From: Strobilurus pachycystidiatus
Taxonomy: Eukaryota > Basidiomycota > Agaricomycetes > Agaricales > Physalacriaceae
Assembly (NCBI GenBank): GCA_019915135.1
Contig: JAHLMK010000006.1
Coordinates: forward strand, 186,001-250,000
Length of the DNA: 64,000 bases
Reading direction: 5' to 3'
A model generated the notes under the pieces. The model was given only the letters and a program-made list of their open reading frames with translations. It made no database searches and was not told where the DNA came from. Below are positions 43,133-56,466 of the stretch, one piece after another (within the stretch, counting starts at the first letter, position 1; each line of letters starts with the position of its first letter). The position numbers were made by a program, and so were the translations under genes.

Positions 43133-44460
43133 TTTCGAAAAGTAGAATGAATGTGGAAATCAATCCTGTCGACCAAGCGACGAAAACGAAGGTAGAACGA
43201 AGAACGAAGGAGGGATGGATCAAGCGAAGTACGCGTGCGTATTATATAGATTTGCGAGGTAGATCATTGACACACAGAGACAGTCGCAACACACATCAGT
43301 TTGACTGTTGCGGGACATCAGGCCGCGTCCATATGAGCGCCAGTGCCCGAAACGCGAACGGTATCCAAGAAGCATCAGACAGACATCGCGCCAGCAGGGA
43401 CAATCATCTGGGCCAAGACCTCCGTCGGCTGGTGTGGAGAACCTCAGGTCTGTATGTAGCAATCGCAAAGCGGTGTAGCGAGCGACGACGACGTCTACGT
43501 GGCGATGTCATTGATGGCAGTGTTCTGGAGCCTGACAGATTTGCCAGAAGCATTGAGGGAGGCGTACAGGTGCCAGCACAGTTGACTGTGGAGTAAAAGA
43601 GGTCAGAGCAGGCGAAGAAGCCTTCGAGAACTGGTTGTAGCTTTGATCTGATGCAGCTGCTTATTAGTTTCGTTACACGCTCGTTCATGCCACACGTACA
43701 GATGCCACAGTCTCAAATAGGCTTGACGTCCCATGAATTCAGAAGGTCTGGGAGCAGCACGGAAAGAGCTAGTCGCGATCTCCGAGGAGCAGTAGTGGGG
43801 CGAATATCGTCTGCTTAGAATCAAGCGACCAACGTCCGATTTCATCTGGCAGATACATAGCTGATGTCTTCCCCGACGTTACCGCGTGTTCTCCATCGTT
43901 GACTGTATGTAAGTCAGAGTCTGGGTAAGAGTACTTAGAAGCCGAACTGGCCGACGGGCGGGCCACAACAAAACAGGCGGTCACACACGTGACACCGTTT
44001 TCTTTTCACGCGACCACCACGTCGTCTTGTCTCCTTTCCTTCGGTTTTTCTACGGGATTCGCAGGGCTGTGGTGTCTGTCTGCCCCTACGCTGGGTTACA
44101 TAGTCCTGTCTGCTCTGCAGGTACGTTCTGTGCATTTTACACGCTTTACGACGCGCTGACTCGGCTGCAGCACCCTCCGTTTTGGTCCATTTATCGCCAA
44201 AGTATCCCGACATCTTGCACCTGTGACGCGTCAGCTTTTCTCTCCCATCGACAATGTTAGCCCAATCTGAAATTGGTCTGCAGGTTCTATTTGCGGCCCC
44301 AAGCACTCCATCCCCAACGGTCGCGCTCCATCTCGCCTCTTCTATCGCCACACTGAGCCCGTACTCGTAATTGGCAGCACCGTGCGTCGCAACCATTCCT
44401 TTGCGTCACCAACCGTTGACCAAATTGCGCAGATTTCATTGACGCCTCAAAGTACTCGAC
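43133..44460. other. Divergent intergenic region, no gene recognised
   Basis: Promoter space between the secreted DUF7223-like gene (minus) and the F-box gene at 44461 (plus). No supported gene. Confidence 0.4.
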
Positions 44461-46071
44461 ATGGCCACACTAACACTTTGCCGGAACTGCGGGACGAGCG
44501 TAGTCGGACCGTCGCGCGCGCTCATGGAACCAGAGAAACTCCGCGAAATGCATCGCTACACCACCTACCTTCCTCCCCATCGAATGCAGGAATACAAGCA
44601 GAAACTTCATGATGTTCTAGAAGACATCAAGGTTCTCCATTCCATCATCGACGACCTCGAGGACTACGCCTATCAGACCCGCACCGTTCTCTCTCCCATC
44701 CGCCTCCTTCCCAACGAGATCCTCTGTCTCATCTTCCAAGAGGTGTGCGCCGACCCTCAGCCGGAAACGAGGACGGCCCCAATGATACTGGCCAGCGTGT
44801 GCGCGCGGTGGAGGGATGTGGCTATCGACACCCCCCATATATGGACTTTCATCTACGCTGCACCGAAGCAGAATCGGAAATCGCCGACGCCAGAGGACAA
44901 GACGAAATATGACGAGACGATACCGCTGTACCTTAAGCGATCCAAGATGATGCCCATCAACATAGACGTAGCCACGCAGAGCGACGAGCTTGTGTCTTTG
45001 CTTTCAGGCCATGCTGAGCGGTGGACGGACGTCCTGTTCAACATCACCACGCCCTGTTTAGGAACGATGTACAAGGCTTTGAACGCGGAACACAAGCCCA
45101 TGCCGCATTTGACGAGTTTGACCTTCGTGGACCTCACCGACCAGACAGGACTCTCGGACGACACGTCTCTCAGGCTCTTCGAGCACACCCCAAAACTCCA
45201 TATGCTCTGCCTCGGTGGACCGGTGTCTGACATTGGCAAGCACCCGCTTCCCTTCTCGCGCATCTCTTCCCTCGTTCTCTCCTGGATGTCAGAGCCCCTC
45301 GGGATCCTACGTGCGATTGCACTCTGCACCTCCGCGTACCACATCTCGGTCAGCGACACCTTCATCGAGTCCGACGACGACTCCACCCTCCCCGACGTCG
45401 TCACCAAAGCACCCTTCGTCTCCTTCCGCATCGGACGCACCGAGCCCGCGCGGATCCAATACGTTCTGCCGCACATCACCGCGCCCGCGATGTTCAGCCT
45501 CAAGCTCGCACCCAGCGACCCGCAGAAGCAGGGCATGGGCACGTTCGGGCTGGCGGGGATCATCGACTTCGTCAACAGGTCCAGCGCGTCGCTGAAGCGG
45601 CTGGAGATCGCGCATGTGCGCGTCAACGACCTGTCCTTGATCAAACTCTTGGAGGCGACGCCGCTCCTGACGGAGCTGTACATCCACCAGCAGGCGCAGT
45701 CCACGGCGTTCATCACGGACGCGCTCATCCGGCGCCTCACCATCGACAGGGACGGGACGGACCCGGACGGGGAGGAGCCGCTGGTGCCGCATCTTAAGAG
45801 CATACTGTTCAATTGGCAGCGCAAATCGAAGCCCTTGAAGAAGGCGAATCTGATGCGCATGGTGGAGTCCCGCGCGCCGGTGGAGGTGGTGGATGTGACG
45901 GCGGAGGACGACGATGATCCGCCGAGGGGGCTGAAGGCGGTTACGTTCAGAGGGTTTGAGGAGGGTGGGGATCATACGCTGGAGGAGGCGGAGGCGATAG
46001 TGAAGCGGCTGGGGAGGGTACCGCGATTTAGGATGATGTATGATCATGTTATGGTACATGGACCGAATTGA
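44461..46071 (+). CDS. F-box/LRR-like protein, intact, 536 aa
   Basis: Single exon. The N-terminal knuckle is CRNCGTSVV, then a coiled coil at about residues 40-75 (QKLHDVLEDIKVLHSIIDDL). The F-box is at about 77-130 (SPIRLLPNEILCLIFQEVC, then LASVCARWRDVAIDTPHIW). The remainder is leucine-rich, with an unusually acidic linker near the C-terminus (TAEDDDDPPRG). It is more divergent from the other F-box genes here than they are from each other (no NTSEGPW motif after the F-box) and it is very GC-rich. Predicted SCF adaptor with unknown substrate. It is convergent with the paralogue at 46523-48061. Confidence 0.88.
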   Translation: MATLTLCRNCGTSVVGPSRALMEPEKLREMHRYTTYLPPHRMQEYKQKLHDVLEDIKVLHSIIDDLEDYAYQTRTVLSPIRLLPNEILCLIFQEVCADPQPETRTAPMILASVCARWRDVAIDTPHIWTFIYAAPKQNRKSPTPEDKTKYDETIPLYLKRSKMMPINIDVATQSDELVSLLSGHAERWTDVLFNITTPCLGTMYKALNAEHKPMPHLTSLTFVDLTDQTGLSDDTSLRLFEHTPKLHMLCLGGPVSDIGKHPLPFSRISSLVLSWMSEPLGILRAIALCTSAYHISVSDTFIESDDDSTLPDVVTKAPFVSFRIGRTEPARIQYVLPHITAPAMFSLKLAPSDPQKQGMGTFGLAGIIDFVNRSSASLKRLEIAHVRVNDLSLIKLLEATPLLTELYIHQQAQSTAFITDALIRRLTIDRDGTDPDGEEPLVPHLKSILFNWQRKSKPLKKANLMRMVESRAPVEVVDVTAEDDDDPPRGLKAVTFRGFEEGGDHTLEEAEAIVKRLGRVPRFRMMYDHVMVHGPN

Positions 46072-46522
46072 ATAACCACAATATACTTATTCTACATCAC
46101 TGTTGCCATTGGGTTGATTGAGGGTTGCTTCGCCTTACTTATGTCTGGGTGCATGACATGAGTTGACGCAGACATAAATGTCCTGACTACGTCCGACGAA
46201 CCTTCTCAATATGCAATCCCAAAAGTTCATTTCGCTTTTGAGCTACTTTGGGCTCCCTACATCGATATTATTATGATATTACCATCAGCCTATATTTTGT
46301 CATTCCAATACTATTGGTAGTGCGGAATGGGATCCTCTCGATGATCGTTTCCCATTCGTTCTTAGGTCATCTCTTGTTCTCTTGGCGGTCAAGCAGCTTT
46401 TGTGATAATTTCGTATGTCGAGGATACATCAGTCGGTGATTTACCTGTCACTGCCCAGTGATACCGTACTCTAATCAACACTTCTTCGACCGCGATCGCT
46501 TCATCATTTGTCCAAGATCATT
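46072..46522. other. Convergent intergenic spacer
   Basis: 3' flanks of two convergent F-box genes; no other feature recognised. Confidence 0.5.
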
Positions 46523-48061
46523 TCACGCCTCCACTTTGTCCAATATCACTTTACGCCTCCACTTGGCCTTTCCGAAATCAATGCTAATCCACTGAAGATT
46601 TGGCGCCCTCGCTCGAAGCGCAGAACAAGCCAATCCGCGTACCAGTGAACGGAAATACCTATCTGTAGCCTTCACGTCACGGTCATTTGGCAAGTCCGCC
46701 TGAAGAGAGAGCTCCTCGAGCGAAGGTACCAGATCGAGCAGCGCAAGGACATTGTCCACGCTTGCGGAGGAGGGTTCCATTGGGGATAAGATCAACCGCT
46801 TCAGACTCCGAGAGCGGGAGGACCGTAGAAATTTGAGGACAGGCTTCATGTCTCCTGTACTATGAAAGTATTGATACTGCCAGGGGGGCAGAGTAAAGTC
46901 TGGTGGTTTGCGAATGCGCAGTTCCTCCACGAGAGGGTGGCGGACGTGGCGCCACAATGTCCATTTCAAACGATCGACGTCGAGATGTCGTATGGATGAG
47001 GTAACGACGTCTGAGGGAACGACGACTGGAAAAATTTGGGCGGGGTAGTCTATTGGCTTGGTCGTCTCGGTACGAAATGTACGAAGAAGAGGACAGCCGG
47101 AGATGAAACGGATGGTGTCTCGAACGGAGACGTTTTCCTCCGATGTCCTGATTTTTACCTCGGTCAATTGGGCGAGAGGGAGACGGATGTCAACTGGGTC
47201 GTTGCAGTTCCTCAATTCGACTATGCGCAATGACGGTGCAGTCTCGAACGCAGTAACGGGAGCTATGCCGTATGGGAGTCTATCATAGCATATCTCGATG
47301 GTAAGGGATTGGAGGAGGGGTAGTCTGCCAGAGACGGCGGGGAGCATCTCGAGAAGGTTATATCCGACGGCGAGATTGACATGCGTCCAACGCTCAGAGT
47401 GCTGTATCAGAAGACGCAGGCAGTCTTTGTGCATCTGAGTGAGCTCCCCAATTGCAGCTGGCCCAGAATGATTGTAACTAACTGCCCTGAGGTGGAGGGA
47501 GATGGGATAGCTTTTAGTTAGGGCCAGCCGAGCGGCGACGGTTTCCTGCCAGTCTGGCGGGTACGGAGAATCTGGAAATTTTATGGTGGTCCATAGAGGG
47601 GAGTGGGCGAGTGCAATGTTCCGCCAAAGGCGACAAACGTGGGTAAGGAGCCATGGGCCTTTCGAAGTGTCAAAGACGTCCGGTGGCGCTTGCTCAGTGC
47701 AATACCATTGGAAGATCTCCGTCAGGCACTCGATGGGGAGCTTGCGTAATGCGGAGAGCAGAGAGCGGCAGCGTGATGCCATCGTCTTGAGCCTACGCCG
47801 CTCGACCTTGAATCGGTCACGGGCAGCCTTCAATTCGGCGATGGCAGCCTTGAACTTTTTTAGCTTCTTCCCTACCACGCGCAGATCAGACAATGCGTTG
47901 GGGATAATCTCTTCCCTGACGACTTCTGCATCTACGTCGGAAATTGGGTCATATGAGGCTGTGAGGGTTGTGTACAGATGGGGAGTGTGGCGTGGAGAAG
48001 GATGGGGCAAGCGATAGGGAGTACCGCACGAATGGCAGGATAGTGAGGTAGATGGGGTCAT
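46523..48061 (-). CDS. F-box/LRR-like protein, intact, 512 aa
   Basis: Single exon starting MTPSTSLSCHSCGTPYRLP, the clearest example of the N-terminal CxxCGxPY knuckle. A coiled coil occupies about residues 60-100 (GKKLKKFKAAIAELKAARDR). The F-box is at about 103-160 (RKLPIECLTEIFQWYC, DTSKGPWLLTHVCRLWRNIA). The leucine-rich half includes GRLPLLQSLTIEI, LVPSLEELSLQADL and the shared C-terminal NLQWISIDFGKAKWRRKV. It is the full-length reference against which the frameshift at 1600 and the MITE insertion at 57001 can be seen. Role inferred as substrate receptor for an SCF ubiquitin ligase. Confidence 0.9.
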   Translation of the reverse strand: MTPSTSLSCHSCGTPYRLPHPSPRHTPHLYTTLTASYDPISDVDAEVVREEIIPNALSDLRVVGKKLKKFKAAIAELKAARDRFKVERRRLKTMASRCRSLLSALRKLPIECLTEIFQWYCTEQAPPDVFDTSKGPWLLTHVCRLWRNIALAHSPLWTTIKFPDSPYPPDWQETVAARLALTKSYPISLHLRAVSYNHSGPAAIGELTQMHKDCLRLLIQHSERWTHVNLAVGYNLLEMLPAVSGRLPLLQSLTIEICYDRLPYGIAPVTAFETAPSLRIVELRNCNDPVDIRLPLAQLTEVKIRTSEENVSVRDTIRFISGCPLLRTFRTETTKPIDYPAQIFPVVVPSDVVTSSIRHLDVDRLKWTLWRHVRHPLVEELRIRKPPDFTLPPWQYQYFHSTGDMKPVLKFLRSSRSRSLKRLILSPMEPSSASVDNVLALLDLVPSLEELSLQADLPNDRDVKATDRYFRSLVRGLACSALRARAPNLQWISIDFGKAKWRRKVILDKVEA

Positions 48062-48881
48062 CTATATACTGGGTTAGTCATGTCCTAACTGCAGGTTTTT
48101 GGCGCTCACCGCACTAAGTCAAAAGAGAGCTATAGGCCCTGGTCATAACACGGGAACGACACAGCCGCGTCCCAGATCAGGATTGCACGTAAGGCAGTCG
48201 ACTTATTCAAAGTACGAGACGATTCTAAGAATCAGATCAGACTGAATTCCATGTGGGCAGAAAACACTGACCTTGGTGGTCGTAGGAGTCAAAAAAGGAG
48301 GACCCCCTGATCCCGACAGCGGGTCCGAAAGAGGAATGCGCGGCGCGTGTACCGCTACTGATGACAAAGCACGTCCTGATGTGGTAATTGACGCTTGAAC
48401 AGTAACATCCACCATCGAATTTCCTTCTCATCGCGAGCACTCATTAGACAGGGCTTCGCAGCCAGGCAAATATCCCACCGTGTCTTTAGAGATGAGAAAC
48501 GATTCCCGCAGGCCGCGGCTGGCCTGAGAACCTGGTATGTTGACATCTTCGTCCGCATGCCAAAAAAGGCTCACGTACTCGAAATTTTACAGACTGCAAT
48601 CTGAGACGCGCACAGCACCCTCCGTTGATCATCTGGTTGCAGTGTAGGAACAACTGACTCTTGCCCTTATACTTGTAAGGACTAAGTGTGTCATGCATCG
48701 CCTTCGGTGCGCCAAAGAGCCACTGCAGTCCCCCATCAGAATTGGCCTCGGGTGCCTGCATCAGGCCTGCCTCGTAAGTAATGTAAATCTTCATCAAAGC
48801 TGACCTGAACGGCATCTCTACAGCACCTACATACAATCTGCCGGGCATGACGAAAAGCCAAACTGTTCTCAGTCCTTCTCC
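48062..48881. other. Divergent intergenic region
   Basis: Promoter space between the F-box gene (minus) and the DUF6535 gene (plus). No feature recognised. Confidence 0.4.
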
Positions 48882-51800
48882 ATGTCCCTCCGCCCCTCAA
48901 GGATGTCTTCACCATATCTGCGTCCGCCGTCCGTCGCCTCGAAGCGCAGGAGCTCAACGCCTGTACGACGGCTGCTGAAGAAGCCCTCGGTGTCAGTCCG
49001 ATCTTCGACCAACGCGTCAGACGGATATACGACCTGTACGGATGACGAGTCTCCTGCCACACCCAGCGTTCGCAGCAGCATGGCCAGTAAGCGACGCCTG
49101 CCAACAAAGAGAAAGCACGGCACGCTGGCGGGATTGCGCTCCAATGACAGATCAAGTACTGGCAAAGGACCGTATCGAGCTCGAGGTATGTACAGCCTTC
49201 GTCATTTTCCATTCGGATCTAATCGAATTTTTGCTTGAAGGCAATGATCCCATGGATTATGAGGAGAAATACAAGGAGGATCCCATCTACAAAGAGGTTG
49301 GCCCCAATGCGCGTGTGTGGCGGACATACCTCGACGAGAGTCAGAGCTTCGACGCCGAAGTGATAGATGATGCGCGTGACACTGTAGATGTTTTATTGGT
49401 CTTCGTAAGCTTCCCTTCTTTAACATGCAACGAACTTGAACCAACCAACTCTCAGGCTGGTCTGTTTTCGGCAGTCGTCACTGCATTCATCATGGAGACC
49501 CTTGGTTCGCTCGAGATTGATATGGGGCAGGTCTCAGCGTTCATTCTCTACGACATGTACAACATGCAAAGCGCGTATTTCAGTGGAACTCTAGACACCC
49601 AGAACATCCCACGCCCGTCCTCGCCGACACAATTTACCGCTCCACTTATCAACGTCTGGATAAACGGGTTGTGGTTCGCCAGCCTCACTCTCAGCTTGAT
49701 AACGGCCTTGATCTGCGTCTTAGTCAAGCAATGGCTGCATCATTACATCTCCATCCCATCAGGAACTCCTCGCGATCGAGCGTTAACGCGCCAGTACCGC
49801 TATGACGGTTTCAAGAAATGGCACGTTCCCTTTATAGTGGGCATACTCCCCTTCCTCATGCTACTATCGCTCGCCATATTCTTCCTTGGCCTCATTCTCC
49901 TCGTCTATTCATTGTCGATCTCCGTTGCTGGCATGCTCGCCGGGCTGACATCGTTGGCGTATATCGGCTATGTCGTTTCCATCGTCCTTCCAGTCTACTA
50001 CTCCGACTGTCCATACGAGACTCCACTTTCCAAAGTCCTCCGGATTCTTCTACAACATACCCTCCCAAAAGCCTACGTCCCCTCCGTCTCAAACCATCCA
50101 TCCTTCTCCAAGCTCAATACGTCGACCTTTGACCTTGCCGCCCGATCGCTTCACTGGCTCTACTCCGCCTCCGTCAACTCGTCCGTTCGCAGTATCATCC
50201 TGCAATCATTGGGTGGGATGCCTTATAGTGGCGTGGCAACTTTGAAGCGTGTCTTCAATTATGAGAAGGACCTCGCGGAGCATTTTCCCCAGCTCATATC
50301 AGAGATGGTCGAGACAGCGCCTTCAGGGAAAGTTCTCAAGCTTAAGCAAGGCAATGAGCATCGCCTCGAGCGCGTGCTTCGTTCCACGCTGATCATCGGT
50401 GGACGACGAGGAGTACCAAGGATAGTCCTGGACCGGTCGACTAGTGTCGAACTCCGCGCGGTATTGAGCGCACATGGCTCTTCGTTTCCTGAGGGCGGTC
50501 TTCATCCATCTGAGGTCTTCAGCACTCGGCCCATTTCGCTGCATCCGGTCGTCTGGGAACATGTCCTGCGACTCCCCAATGCGTTCCCTGCGTTCATGAA
50601 CCAACACTCCGTCGACCTCGATTGGTGGAATAATTTCATACCCCACTTCCAACCGCCGCCGTTGTACAAACCTCCAGCCGATGTTCCCTCGGAAACCGTT
50701 CTAGTTGTACCGTTTACGGAGGCGATAGGTCTGTGTCGAATCGCCGTCAATGACGCGTTCGACCATCTCGTCGAATCACTCGGAGCATGCTGTGGCCTGC
50801 CTGACTGCACCGAAATTTTGACACATAATATTCCTCCGTGGTTGCGCTTCCTTCTCTTCATCCTAAACCACACCACCTTCCACACCCTCTTGTCAAAGCG
50901 CCACACATCGGGCTCCGTCATTTATTCACGCACGAATACGCTCCTCATCGTCAGGTCGTTGGAGTGTCTCTGGCAGGGCCTTCATGGAATGTCAGGACAC
51001 AAATACACCATCACGGAGCGGATAGCAATATTCTTCGTCGCGCGCCGGGTTATGGGTGGGCAGGTCTTGACGGACTCTCTGAGGTATCCCGAGGTGGAAT
51101 CGCTGGGTCATATTCGGGGTCTTACAGTGGCGCTCTGCGCCGAGCTGGGAAACGGGCTTGTCTCGTCACCGGGTCCACTTGGGCTATTACCACCGCCCCG
51201 AAGCCCAACCCAGGGGCGGTGGCCAACCCAATCCGACGACTGGCTCTCGACAAAATTCCTCAAGAACCTCTCTCGGATGATCACCACTCATCCGTCCCAG
51301 GAATGCTCCAAAGCCGCACTCAACCTGGCATGTCAGTGCATACAGTACGGACTCTCATACGACATCCCATCTGTCTATGAGGAATTCCGGCAATGTAACT
51401 TCGTCGCGCGGTTTCAGAGCTATCACGCTTATGAGCCTGTGGCATCGACGATTCGCTCTTACATTGTCAATATCCATCGACACATCAGATGGCCGGCAGA
51501 TATACCCACTCATGACCATATCGTGTATCTATCCCAGACGGAGACGCTTACTCTCGCATGCGCAGCTCTCAGCGAGTCCAACGACGATATATCACGCCTA
51601 GCCGAAATTAGGAAGGAGCTGAAAGGTCCGGCGCTCACCGTGTCCCAGTGCGTGTCGATTTACACAATAATGGACGAGACACTTCGAGAGGAGCGGTACC
51701 TCCTAAGTCAGCTACTGCCGAGGGGTGATCCGTATGAGTGGCATTCGCTGGAAAGGTGGCGTCAGGACTTGTGGAAGGCGTCTCTGGGGACGGTAGCGGT

Positions 51801-51918
51801 GCGGTTCTTCACACACCTGCGAGGGTTGGTGGATCATAGTACATGGCTTGGACCGCAAGCTCTGGATCCGGCGTTCTGGGATCCGGATGGAGCGCATCGT
51901 TTGAAGAATGCTACTTAG
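48882..51918 (+). CDS. DUF6535 multi-pass membrane protein, 976 aa
   Basis: Exons 48882-49185, 49241-49404 and 49456-51918. The second intron is 51 nt without an in-frame stop, so the uninterrupted frame hides it; its removal gives VDVLLVFAGLFSAVVTAFIM, the typical first helix of the family. A basic, disordered N-terminus (about 100 residues) precedes the domain start ending in VWRTYLDESQSFD. Four membrane helices lie at about residues 155-365 (LWFASLTLSLITALICVLVK, FIVGILPFLMLLSLAIFFLG, LTSLAYIGYVVSIVLPVYY). The roughly 600-residue C-terminal part is helical and lacks a known motif. DUF6535 proteins are numerous in mushroom-forming fungi and have no assigned function. Confidence 0.9.
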
Positions 51919-53778
51919 ATTGGATATACAGTACGGCTGCTTGATCAATACGTAGATTTTTAGTTCGCATCTTGGTATCGCGTTTCAATTGTTACTCTAT
52001 TCTCAAGATGATCATTGATTTTGCACATCACTAAATAATGAGAGGGTCGTTGCCTTCCTCAAGTGTTTAGGTCGGCTTTGACTCAAGGCCCGGGGTAACG
52101 TTTCCTTGCCTTTCAATGACCACCACTGCCGTGTCACAATAACAACAACAACAACAACCAAGCGTCGAGGCTCTCCACGCAAGCAAATTAACTCCGACTT
52201 GTTTCAATATGCACTGCTCAAAAATAAGTTGCAGTCTATAGGTTTGCGTATCTCAATTAATTGAAGGTGTCATTTACAATAAAGGTGTGGCTTGCGACTT
52301 GTGTATTTCTGCGCTACTTAACGCTATGTATGTAGGCCTACCCATATCACCAGTGACGACTCGCACCGCTTGTTAATTCTATCACTCAAGGGTACCGCGG
52401 CAACCTTGAGTGAGTGAGTTAGCAACGAAACAAAAGCCTTGAGTGAGCGAATTACTTGAGCAGTAGAAACACTTGAGCAAGCAGCCACTTGACTTTAGAG
52501 TAAGAAGGGAATGTGTATTTAAGTACCATGCGCAGAATCCAGATATTGACGCGTACTTAGTATTATCCTTCAAATTCCGATAGCCTCACGGCCGCCTCAG
52601 TCAAGAAGCAAACGATGCTGTAACCTGCTCGTGTCGGAGTGACAGGATCAAGATTCGAATCAAGGAAGGAAATGTATTATGGGACGAGCTTCTCCAGTTC
52701 GATTGCAAGTTCCGGCAATCAACACAGTGTCTCTCTCCTCCATACCACCATGTTCTTCATATCTTTAAGTCTGCGTTGCGCTCTGAAACGGGGGCTGAGA
52801 AGCCATGCAGCTGGCCATGGTGACCGATGGGCGCGGGCGGCATCGCTTTGTGTGGCAGGTGACACCATCCGCCGCGAAGTGAATCATGGAGCTCCATGCA
52901 TGCAGGATCGGAGCCTTGACTCAAGTTCGCTTAGCGCAGTGGCTTGCTGCATTCCGGGATGTACAGTATGCTTTCTCTCTGCTATTTGAACGCGTACGTG
53001 TTTCCTTTGTTCCATTCAATGCTTAGCATCTATCCTCAAGGATTTATCTTTGCTTTACATGTCTCCCTGACGCGATGCACTAGTCAGCAAGACCTTGTGA
53101 TGGGTCTATATAGACGGACACATACGCCTTGAGCGGCAAGTCCTCGCAGTGCTGAAGGAACGGTCTGTTTATAGGTCGACAGGAGTGGCGCAACGAATAG
53201 AAGTCGCGTCGCAGCCAAAGACGCGCTCCGACTGTTATGCGGGCTTCCTTGGTGGCGTCTGGTGACCACAAGAGAGGATAAATCCGGGTGAGACTTGCCC
53301 ACGATCGCGAGACGGTTCTCCGTGTATATGTGCCAGTGTATGGGCACAATCTGGGAAGGGAATCCCCAACTGATCAATATTCTATAGATAAAACCCTCGA
53401 TGTCTCAAGGGTTGACGAGGGTAACCCTTCTGTGGGGAAGTCCAGACCTCGCAATGTGCTTAGTGAGTTCGGCTCCCCGCGCGGGGGATGCGGGGGTGGC
53501 TGCACTAAATTGTTCCTGCTTTGCGTAATGACCGTTCACGTGTGTGGATCTGCTGTCCATGGGATGTTCTGGTATGCTCTCGCCTCTTTGGTTTGCTCCG
53601 TTGTTGATTTGGTTTTCAGTGATGCGATCTGTAGCAATGGTCCGCGATAATCATTTCAGAGCAAAGCATTCCAAATTGCGAGGGGAAAGTGAATAAATCT
53701 GGCGGCAGGCGGATATTGCGGGTGTCGGTCCGTCGGACCAGCTGATGTGATCGATTGCTTGCCCGAGAGTGCAAGCGC
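51919..53778. other. Intergenic, no gene recognised; CTTGAG cluster
   Basis: About 1.9 kb. It contains an (AAC)n run at 52140-52158 and a cluster of CTTGAG/CTCAAG words between 52383 and 52490, with a 9-bp inverted repeat CACTCAAGG/CCTTGAGTG at 52383-52391 and 52404-52412. No supported gene. Confidence 0.45.
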
Positions 53779-53786
53779 TATATAAG
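53779..53786 (+). promoter_or_regulatory. TATA box of the aldehyde dehydrogenase gene
   Basis: TATATAAG lies 47 bp before the ATG, in a GC-rich context, which implies a very short 5' leader. Confidence 0.6.
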
Positions 53787-53825
53787 GCGCGAACTCTCTT
53801 CGGTTCTTTCCCATTCTCCACCATC

Positions 53826-55644
<1,819 letters not shown>

Positions 55645-56466
55645 GGATGTAGGATGTGGAAAAAGAAAAGAAAAGGAACGATGGGTTTGGATATGGATAT
55701 ATTATGCTACTATCTCATTGTACAGTAGGCTGACGCATCAAATTGAATACTAAATTGTATGTACGACTGGTCTAGCTGTGGGATGTCTTTAGTTGTGAAC
55801 GATGAACGCGTCCTTGCCATTACAGGGAAACCGTGAAATTATGCGTTGGTTGCCATATACTAAACAAGTGTTCGTTGATGTGGGAAGTGCTGTGGAAGGC
55901 GAAGAATTCAAACTTTAGATACCAATCCACCCTGATAGTACTCTAATGGAGTCACAAGTTATAAACTTCGCGAAGACAACAAAGGGGAACGGACAGGAGG
56001 GGAAGTCCTGTATGTATGCTATCGTTGGTTGAGAGGAGAAGATGAGAAGGAGGTGAAGCAGGGGGAGATACCGTCGGCCTAAGTCCTACTTACACTTCAT
56101 CACAGTTCCTCGGAGTTTGAACTTACCTGAGCTGACTTCGAATGGCCAAGGGTCATGCATCCTTTGTCTCTTGTTGACCACGACGTAGGAGGGATTCTTC
56201 GGGTTTCCAAGCTCTCAGAACACACAAAACGCCGTTCAATCCGCAAAATCGCGCATCTCGACTGATCCTTTCTCTAAAGGTCTCGGGTGTGTCTTTACGA
56301 CTTGGGTATCCCGGCGCACTACTGAACAGTACATAGGCTCAAAGACCCAGGCTGTACGCTCTCGAAAGCTGCAGCAACGTTGCTATCCCTTGGTTTCTCT
56401 TCATTCGGTGCGCCCAGTTCCAGAAAAAGTCACCTACCGTTAGCCTGACCCGATAAGTACACAGAG
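55645..56466. other. Intergenic, no gene recognised
   Basis: 3' flank of the aldehyde dehydrogenase gene and promoter of the following F-box gene; nothing else recognised. Confidence 0.45.

Noticed and set aside
44853..45860. Minus-strand frame of 335 codons inside the 44461-46071 F-box gene
   Set aside because: Shadow of a GC-rich gene; the plus strand has the F-box motif and full-length family architecture.
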